From contig JACPFJ010000010.1 of the NCBI GenBank assembly GCA_016182975.1, positions 1-34,303 on the forward strand: DNA of 34,303 bases, in the 5' to 3' direction. The notes under the pieces are model-generated. The model was given only the letters and a program-made list of their open reading frames with translations. It was not told the DNA's origin and ran no database searches. This stretch comes from Deltaproteobacteria bacterium (GTDB lineage Bacteria > Desulfobacterota > Desulfuromonadia > Geobacterales > Pseudopelobacteraceae). Both the position numbers and the translations under genes were made by a program. Shown piece by piece: positions 29,214-34,303 of this stretch (positions within the stretch are counted from its first letter, which is position 1; each line of letters begins with the position of its first letter).

Positions 29214-30560
29214 TTACTCTCCCCGTTTCTTCCGCAGCCACTCCATCCGCTCCAGAATGTTCTTCTCGTAGCCGTGCCCCCTGGGCTCGTAGAACCTCCT
29301 TCCGGACAGCTTCTCCGGCAGGCACTCCTGGCCGGCGTACCCCTCCTCGTAGTCGTGGGCGTACCGGTAACCCTTGTGGTAGCCCAGATCCTTCATCAGC
29401 CTGGTGGGGGCGTTGCGGATGTGCATCGGGACCGGCAGGGCGCCGCTCTTTCTCACCTCGGCCAGGGCCGCGTCGATGCCCGCGTAGGAGGCGTTCGACT
29501 TGGGGGCCGTGGCCAGGTAGGTCACCGCCTGGCCCAGGGTGATGCGCCCCTCCGGCAGCCCCACGAACTGGAAGGCCTGCAGGGCCGCCACCGCCACCTG
29601 CAGGGCGCGCGGGTCGGCGTTGCCGATGTCCTCGGAGGCGAGGATGATCATGCGCCTGAGGATGAAGAGCGGGTCCTCGCCAGCCTCCAGCATGCGTGCC
29701 AGCCAGTAGAGGGCCGCGTCAGGGTCGCTGTCGCGCATCGACTTGATGAAGGCCGAGATGACGTTGTAGTGCTCCTCCCCCCCCTTGTCGTACAAGAGGG
29801 CCTTCTTTTGCAACGCCTCCTGCACGATCTCCAGGGTGAGATGGCCATCTTGCGCCAGACCGGCCGCCACCTCCAGGGTGTTGAGGGCGATGCGGGCGTC
29901 GCCGCCGGCCTGCCCGGCCAGGAAATCCAGGGCCTCTCCGGTTGCTGTCAGTTCCTGCTTGCCCAGGCCGCGCTCCGTGTCGGAGAGGGCCTGCTCCAGA
30001 ATGACGCGCAGCGTCGGCGGTTCCAGCTGGTTCAGGACCAACACCCGGCAGCGGGAGAGGAGCGGGGCGATGACCTCGAAGGAGGGGTTCTCGGTGGTGG
30101 CGCCGATGATGGTGACCACCCCCTTCTCGACGTAGGGGAGGAAGGCGTCCTGCTGGGACTTGTTGAAGCGGTGGATCTCGTCCACGAAGAGGATGGTGCG
30201 AAGCCCCCTGGCGGCGTAGCCCTCCGCCTCGCGGAAGATCTCGCGGATCTCCTTGACCCCCGAGAGGATGGCCGAGAAGAAGATGAAGTGCGACTTGGTC
30301 TCCCGGGCGATGATGTGGGCCAGGGTGGTCTTGCCGCAGCCGGGCGGTCCCCAGAAGATGAGCGACGAGAGGTTGTCGCTCTCGATCATCCGCCGCAGGA
30401 TGTGTCCCTCGCCCAGCAGGTGCTCCTGGCCGGTGAACTCGGCCATGGTGCGGGGGCGCATCCGCTCGGCCAGCGGGGCGTTTTTCGAGACCTCCGAGGT
30501 TTTCGAAACCTCGGAGGTCTGATCCCAGAGGCCGGGCGTTTTCGTCGCGGCGCCCCGCAT
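29214..30560 (-). CDS. rarA: Replication-associated recombination protein A (AAA+ ATPase)
   Basis: 448 residues. It is a clamp-loader-like ATPase that acts at stalled replication forks. Walker A GPPGCGKT is at 71-78, Walker B is ILFVDEIHRFNKSQQDAFLP, sensor 1 is IIGATTENPSFEV, and the C-terminal MgsA domain has HYNVISAFIKSMRDSDPDAALYW. The ATG shares its A with the stop codon of glgP (TGATG), giving tight translational coupling. Residues 15-26 (TSEVSKTSEVSK) are encoded by a 33-bp palindrome not expected in the family. Longer in-frame starts lie inside glgP and are not supported. Confidence 0.95.
   Translation of the reverse strand: MRGAATKTPGLWDQTSEVSKTSEVSKNAPLAERMRPRTMAEFTGQEHLLGEGHILRRMIESDNLSSLIFWGPPGCGKTTLAHIIARETKSHFIFFSAILSGVKEIREIFREAEGYAARGLRTILFVDEIHRFNKSQQDAFLPYVEKGVVTIIGATTENPSFEVIAPLLSRCRVLVLNQLEPPTLRVILEQALSDTERGLGKQELTATGEALDFLAGQAGGDARIALNTLEVAAGLAQDGHLTLEIVQEALQKKALLYDKGGEEHYNVISAFIKSMRDSDPDAALYWLARMLEAGEDPLFILRRMIILASEDIGNADPRALQVAVAALQAFQFVGLPEGRITLGQAVTYLATAPKSNASYAGIDAALAEVRKSGALPVPMHIRNAPTRLMKDLGYHKGYRYAHDYEEGYAGQECLPEKLSGRRFYEPRGHGYEKNILERMEWLRKKRGE
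30488..30520. repeat. 33-bp perfect-arm palindrome inside rarA
   Basis: Arms of 15 bp (AGACCTCCGAGGTTT and its exact reverse complement) flank a TCG spacer. It lies in frame near the rarA start codon and encodes the duplicated peptide TSEVSK-TSEVSK. AACCTCGGAGGT-type palindromes are known as mobile intergenic repeats in many bacteria. Its location within the reading frame is unusual. Confidence 0.8.
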
Positions 30561-33052
30561 CAGTCCAGGTCCAGGCGGCTGTGGCGGCTGACCTGCACGG
30601 GGTGGACGCCCCAGATCTCGCGGGCGTACTCCGCGATGGTGCGGTCGCTGGAGAACCTGCCCATGCCGGCTGTATTGAGGATCGAGCTGCGCGCCCACTC
30701 AAAGGGGTGCCGGTAGAGCCTGTCCACCCCGTCCTGGCAGGCCATGTAGGAGGCGTAGTCGGCCAGCAGCAGGTAGGGGTCGCTCCCCAGCAGGTTGTCC
30801 ACGATCGGCCTGAACAGGCCGGGATCTCCGGGCGAGAAGACGCCGCCGGCGATCTGGTCGATGGCCTGCTTCAGCTCCGGGTTGCGGTAGTAGTAATCCG
30901 CCGGGCGGTAGCCGGCGCCCTTCAGACTGCCCACCTGCTCGGCGTTCATGCCGAAGATGCAGATGTTCTCGGGGCCGACCTCCTCCCTGATCTCGATGTT
31001 GGCGCCGTCCATGGTGCCGATGGTCAGGGCCCCGTTCAGGGCGTACTTCATGTTGCCGGTGCCGGAGGCCTCGGTGCCGGCGGTGGAGATCTGCTCGGAG
31101 AGGTCCGCGGCCGGGAATATCATCTCGGCCAGGGAGACGTTGTAGTTGGCCAGAAAGACCACCTTGAGGCGGCGGTTTACCGTGGGATCGTTGTTGATCA
31201 CCCTTCCCACGGCATTGATCAGCCGGATGATCAGCTTGGCCATGACGTAGGAGGGGGCCGCCTTGCCGCTGAAGATGACCGTGCGCGGCGCCGTGTCGAG
31301 GGCAGGGTCGGCCTTGATGCGGTTGTAGCGGGTGATGACGTGCAGGACGTTGAGCATTTGCCGTTTGTACTCGTGGATGCGCTTGGTCTGGCAGTCGAAC
31401 ATCGAATCCGGGGAGACCTCGATGCCTGTCTGGTGGAGGATGTGCTCGGCCAGACGTTGTTTGTTGGCGCGCTTGACCTCGATCCACTGCCGCTGGAACT
31501 CGGGGTCGTCCGCCAGGCCGCGCAACTTGGCCAGTTCTTCCAGGTTGGTGACCCAGCCGTCGCCGATCCGGGACGAGATCAGGTCGGCCAGCCAGCGGTT
31601 GGCGTACTTCAGCCAGCGTCGCTGCGTGATGCCGTTGGTCTTGTTGTTGAAGCGCTCCGGCCAGAGGTCGTGGAAGTCGCGGAAGAGTTCCTCCCTGATG
31701 ATCCGGCTGTGCAGGGCCGAGACACCGTTGACGGAGTGGCTGCCGACAATGGCCAGGTGTGCCATGCGGATATGCTTTTCCCCATCTTCGCCGACGATGG
31801 ACATGCGCCGCAGCCGGCCGTTGTCGCCCGGGAAGCGGGCCGCCACCTCCCCGAGGAAGTTGTCGTTGATCCGGTAGATGATCAGCAGGTGTCGCGGCAG
31901 GATGGTTTCCATCGTCTTCACCGGCCATTTTTCCAGGGCCTCGGGGAGGATGGTGTGGTTGGTGTAGGCGAAGGTCCTTACGGCGAGGTCCCAGGCCTCG
32001 TCCCAGGAGAGCTGCTTTTCATCCAGCAGGATGCGCATCAGCTCGGGGATGGCCAGGGTCGGGTGGGTGTCGTTCAACTGGATGGCCACCTTCTCGGGCA
32101 GAAGGGCGAAATTGCTGTGCTTCTTGGCAAAGCGGTAGAAGATGTCCTGCACCGTGGCCGACGAGATGAAGTATTCCTGACGGAGGCGCAACTCCTTTCC
32201 CTCCAGCATGTGGTCGGCGGGATAGAGAACCTTGGAGATGTTTTCGGTCCGCATCTTGGATTCGACGGCGCCGACGTAATTGCCCCGATTGAAGGACTCG
32301 AGCTCGAAATCGCGGGTCGATTTGGCGCTCCAGAGACGCATGGTGTTGACCGTTGTGTTGCCGTAACCCGGCACCGGCACGTCGTACGCCATGGCCATGA
32401 CATCGTGGGTATCGACCCACGAGTGGCGCTTTGCCCCGTCTTCGCCGACATATTCCACCACACGGCCGTTGTACTGGATCTTGTGCAGATGTTCCTGCCT
32501 GCCGAACTCCCAGGGATTCCCGTAGCGCAGCCAGTTGTCCGGCACCTCGTACTGGCCGCCGTCCACGATCCTCTGGTAGAACATGCCGTACTCGTAGCGG
32601 ATGCCGTAGCCGTACGCCGGAAGACCCATGGTGGCCATGGAGTCGAGGAAGCAGGCCGCCAGGCGGCCCAGACCGCCGTTGCCCAGGCCGGCGTCCCACT
32701 CGGTCTCCTGCAGCTCCTTTACGTCGATGCCCATCTCCTTGAGGGCGTTTTCCCACTCCTCCATGAGCCCCAGGTTGATCAGGCTGTTGCCCAGGGTGCG
32801 CCCCATCAGGAACTCCATGGAGATGTAGTAGACCCGCTTGGCGTCGTTGATGTAGTAGGACTGCTGGGTGTCGAGCCAGCGTTCCACCAGCATGTCGCGC
32901 ACGGCGTAGGCCAGGGCCAGGAAGAGGTCGGCGCGGGTGGCGGTGTATTTGTCCTTGACCAGGGTGTACTGGAGATGGCGCATGAAGGAGCGCTGCAGAT
33001 CGCTTGCGGCCGGCTTGGTATCGCCGGCGGGGGTGGTGTCGGCTGCGTTCAT
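30560..33052 (-). CDS. glgP: Glycogen/starch/alpha-glucan phosphorylase
   Basis: 830 residues from the ATG at 33050-33052 (AAGGA nine bases upstream); this is the standard length, and a longer ORF reaching 33112 would begin upstream of the predicted transcription start. It releases glucose 1-phosphate from glycogen using pyridoxal phosphate bound to Lys669 in EASGTGNMKYALNG. Other signatures are GNGGLGRLAACFLDSMATMGLPAYGYGIRY (cut here into blocks GNGGLGRLAA and GYGIRYEYG) and QLNDTHPTLAIPELMR. It is the first gene of a two-gene unit with rarA, an unusual pairing. Confidence 0.96.
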   Translation of the reverse strand: MNAADTTPAGDTKPAASDLQRSFMRHLQYTLVKDKYTATRADLFLALAYAVRDMLVERWLDTQQSYYINDAKRVYYISMEFLMGRTLGNSLINLGLMEEWENALKEMGIDVKELQETEWDAGLGNGGLGRLAACFLDSMATMGLPAYGYGIRYEYGMFYQRIVDGGQYEVPDNWLRYGNPWEFGRQEHLHKIQYNGRVVEYVGEDGAKRHSWVDTHDVMAMAYDVPVPGYGNTTVNTMRLWSAKSTRDFELESFNRGNYVGAVESKMRTENISKVLYPADHMLEGKELRLRQEYFISSATVQDIFYRFAKKHSNFALLPEKVAIQLNDTHPTLAIPELMRILLDEKQLSWDEAWDLAVRTFAYTNHTILPEALEKWPVKTMETILPRHLLIIYRINDNFLGEVAARFPGDNGRLRRMSIVGEDGEKHIRMAHLAIVGSHSVNGVSALHSRIIREELFRDFHDLWPERFNNKTNGITQRRWLKYANRWLADLISSRIGDGWVTNLEELAKLRGLADDPEFQRQWIEVKRANKQRLAEHILHQTGIEVSPDSMFDCQTKRIHEYKRQMLNVLHVITRYNRIKADPALDTAPRTVIFSGKAAPSYVMAKLIIRLINAVGRVINNDPTVNRRLKVVFLANYNVSLAEMIFPAADLSEQISTAGTEASGTGNMKYALNGALTIGTMDGANIEIREEVGPENICIFGMNAEQVGSLKGAGYRPADYYYRNPELKQAIDQIAGGVFSPGDPGLFRPIVDNLLGSDPYLLLADYASYMACQDGVDRLYRHPFEWARSSILNTAGMGRFSSDRTIAEYAREIWGVHPVQVSRHSRLDLD

Positions 33053-33094
33053 GGGAACGATCCTTGGAGAGGCGGGATATGAAACGGCCGAAAA

Positions 33095-33123
33095 AGTATA
33101 TAGATTCCTCATCGGGAATGCAA
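33095..33123 (-). promoter_or_regulatory. Sigma-70 type promoter for glgP
   Basis: The -10 box is TATACT (33095-33100 on the minus strand, five of six matches). A -35-like TTGCAT (33118-33123) lies 17 bp upstream. Transcription would begin near 33088, giving a leader of about 36 bases to the ATG at 33052, and excludes the longer coding start at 33112. Confidence 0.5.
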
Positions 33124-33482
33124 GATACGACCGCCGTTATTCAAAATAGCCGAAGCTTGCCATGGTATCCATTGTCATGGCTGATGGCCTCTGGTTACAA
33201 TAACCTTTCTCCAAGTGACCAAACTCCCGCTTGGTAGCTAGAGAGGGTTGGAATGAGAATTCTCCTCCACCAGAGATTCCGGCATTTACATTTCACCCCG
33301 ATAATTGTATATCGTTATGGCGCATTAATATTTTGCCCCGAAGAGGCCAAATGCGAATCCTTCGCCTGTTGATCGCGCCACCTGTCGTCCCTAGTAACCA
33401 AGCTCCGGTTTCGCAACGAGAGTAAAGCTAAAGAGTCGGTTTGTCTTTGTGAGATAATATAAGCATGAAAACGAGGTGACGT
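33124..33482. other. Intergenic region with small decayed palindromes
   Basis: No supportable gene. Similar short motifs GTGACCAAACTCCCGCTTGG (33216-33235) and GTAACCAAGCTCCGGTTTCG (33397-33416) form a loose direct repeat and each is partly palindromic. The last 40 bases include AGATAATATAAG (33452-33463), which may contribute a -10 box for the antitoxin gene, but no good -35 box was found. The sequence is clearly less GC-rich than the genes to the left. Confidence 0.45.
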
Positions 33483-33701
33483 ATGAATATAGCGCTTCCC
33501 CTGGACAAGATGACTATTGAGGACAAGCTCCGCACTATGGAAGAGTTGTGGGATGACCTGTGCCGACACGCCGACCAGTTTCAGTCTCCCGCCTGGCATG
33601 ATGATGTCCTGGCTGAACGCGAGCGGAACATTCTTGTCGGTGAAGCCTCATTTGAGGACTGGAATACCGCCAAGAAAAAAATCAGGGAATCTCTCCCGTG
33701 A
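33483..33701 (+). CDS. Addiction-module antitoxin (small acidic protein)
   Basis: 72 residues. EDKLRTMEELWDDLCRH and SPAWHDDVLAERERNILVGEASFEDWNTAKKKIRESL match the addiction-module component family that pairs with RelE/ParE-type toxins. ACGAGGTGACGT precedes the ATG. The stop codon overlaps the GTG of the toxin remnant by four bases (GTGA), the classical arrangement. The protein itself looks complete, so it may survive as an orphan antitoxin. Confidence 0.85.
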   Translation: MNIALPLDKMTIEDKLRTMEELWDDLCRHADQFQSPAWHDDVLAERERNILVGEASFEDWNTAKKKIRESLP

Positions 33702-33796
33702 AAATCCGCATTCTTGATGCCGCTTCACAAGATCTGATCGCCGGCTCCCGGTTTTACGAGAAACAGGAACCTGCTTTCCCGTCCCTGGGTGCGTAA
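33698..33796 (+). pseudogene. Truncated RelE/ParE-family toxin
   Basis: GTG at 33698 opens a frame MKIRILDAASQDLIAGSRFY followed by EKQEPAFPSLGA and a TAA stop at 33794-33796, only 32 residues. The beginning is typical of RelE/ParE toxins paired with this antitoxin (usually about 95 residues). Near the stop the text PSLGA-stop-F resembles the family's PGLGAYF, so a nonsense change is possible, but the following sequence no longer resembles a toxin. The toxin is therefore broken by local rearrangement or decay. Confidence 0.75.
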
Positions 33797-34235
33797 TTTT
33801 AATGTTCACAGGCTAAATGTTCCATTTGGGAAGATCACCGGTTCACGCGCGCGTGCGCGGGGGGCTGGTCAACAAGTAGTTGGATGGCAGGAAAAGGAAC
33901 GCGAAACAGTCGGAGTCTGCCGGAGTAACGAGACCAGACCGACCTCCCAAACAACACCTTATGTCAATTGAGAAGACCAAAAGAGACAAAATAAGGCGGC
34001 GGATCACTGATAGTCATGACACTTATCTGCGAGCCATTGCCGGCACTCAGCACTGCCAGAGTTTTGGGAAACGGTTTGACCGTGTACAAAGTGGTTTCCG
34101 TGATATTCTGCGCAAAGAGCTGGGCTCAGAGAACTCCTTAAAAGGAATTCCCCTTCTTTCCAGAGGCTCTTCGTCGCCGTGAATGGGTAATGGTATAATC
34201 CGTCTTCAATCCATTACCGGAGGTTTTACTGATTG
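33797..34235. other. Unexplained region between toxin remnant and ISL3 transposase
   Basis: About 440 bp without a recognisable gene. A 16-base alternating purine-pyrimidine tract with a perfect palindrome CACGCGCGCGTG lies at 33844-33859. A plus-strand frame (about 33880-34182, beginning at a TTG; internal ATG at 33961) encodes a basic peptide with MSIEKTKRDKIRRRITDSHD and SFGKRFDRVQSGFRDIL, with no good ribosome binding site. I do not recognise it. The last 60 bases probably form the left end of the ISL3 element. Confidence 0.35.
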
Positions 34236-34303
34236 ATGCAAACTGAAGCCCTGTTTGGTATGGCCCTCGGCATTGTCCCGCCATGGGAGGTTACCGAGAT
34301 CAG
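34236..34303 (+). CDS. ISL3-family transposase, N-terminus only (runs off the right edge)
   Basis: The ATG at 34236 opens MQTEALFGMALGIVPPWEVT, typical of ISL3 transposase N-termini (ALFxxALGIxPPWxV). GGAGG lies 13 bases upstream. Only 22 codons are visible. It differs from the remnant at 8341-8685, so two different ISL3 elements flank this window. Whether the rest is intact is outside the window. Confidence 0.7.
   Translation, partial: MQTEALFGMALGIVPPWEVTEI

Noticed and set aside
33797-34000. Group II intron 5' end (GTGCG start)
   Set aside because: GTGCG occurs twice, but no reverse transcriptase gene, domain V hairpin or matching exon boundary was recognised.

Overview
The window looks like a chromosomal segment of a member of the Geobacteraceae or a close relative (Desulfuromonadia). 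This rests on gene order and protein character (ftsH-folP-cdaA-ybbR-glmM-pdxJ-acpS-nnr-CBS-tsaE-lysC), high GC, a sigma-54 type promoter and intergenic long-inverted-repeat families. It is an inference from the sequence alone. Almost all genes lie on the minus strand, so most operons read from right to left.

Left part (1-8.3 kb): an accessory region. A small protein running off the left edge has a near-consensus sigma-54 promoter and, upstream of it, three identical-type palindromes spaced exactly 67 bp apart. Next come an NTF2/SnoaL-like protein, a short EamA permease and an MBL-fold hydrolase. A tadA gene has lost its normal C-terminus, and it converges on an fdhD-mobA fusion carrying an in-frame palindromic repeat. 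A type III polyketide synthase with an ICMT-type methyltransferase converges on a radical SAM protein with a probable B12 domain.

Middle (8.3-20 kb): an ISL3 transposase remnant, then a housekeeping block. Read right to left it is FtsH, dihydropteroate synthase, diadenylate cyclase CdaA, YbbR, GlmM, PdxJ, AcpS, NAD(P)H-hydrate repair enzyme, a CBS protein, TsaE and aspartate kinase LysC, ending in a strong intrinsic terminator. Overlapping stop/start codons link most of the genes. Two long inverted repeats sit between members (glmM/pdxJ and folP/cdaA).

Right (20-34.3 kb): lipoprotein-tilS, pfkA-corA, a periplasmic caspase/WD40 protein with a DUF4384 partner, and glgP-rarA, where rarA carries a second in-frame palindrome. 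The last 1.2 kb is decayed: an intact addiction-module antitoxin gene, a toxin gene cut to 32 codons, about 440 bp of unexplained low-coding sequence, and the start of a second ISL3-family transposase.

The best candidates for something new are the exported caspase/DUF4384 pair, the phased operator array upstream of the sigma-54 promoter, the broken tadA, and the palindromic elements inside the reading frames of fdhD-mobA and rarA.
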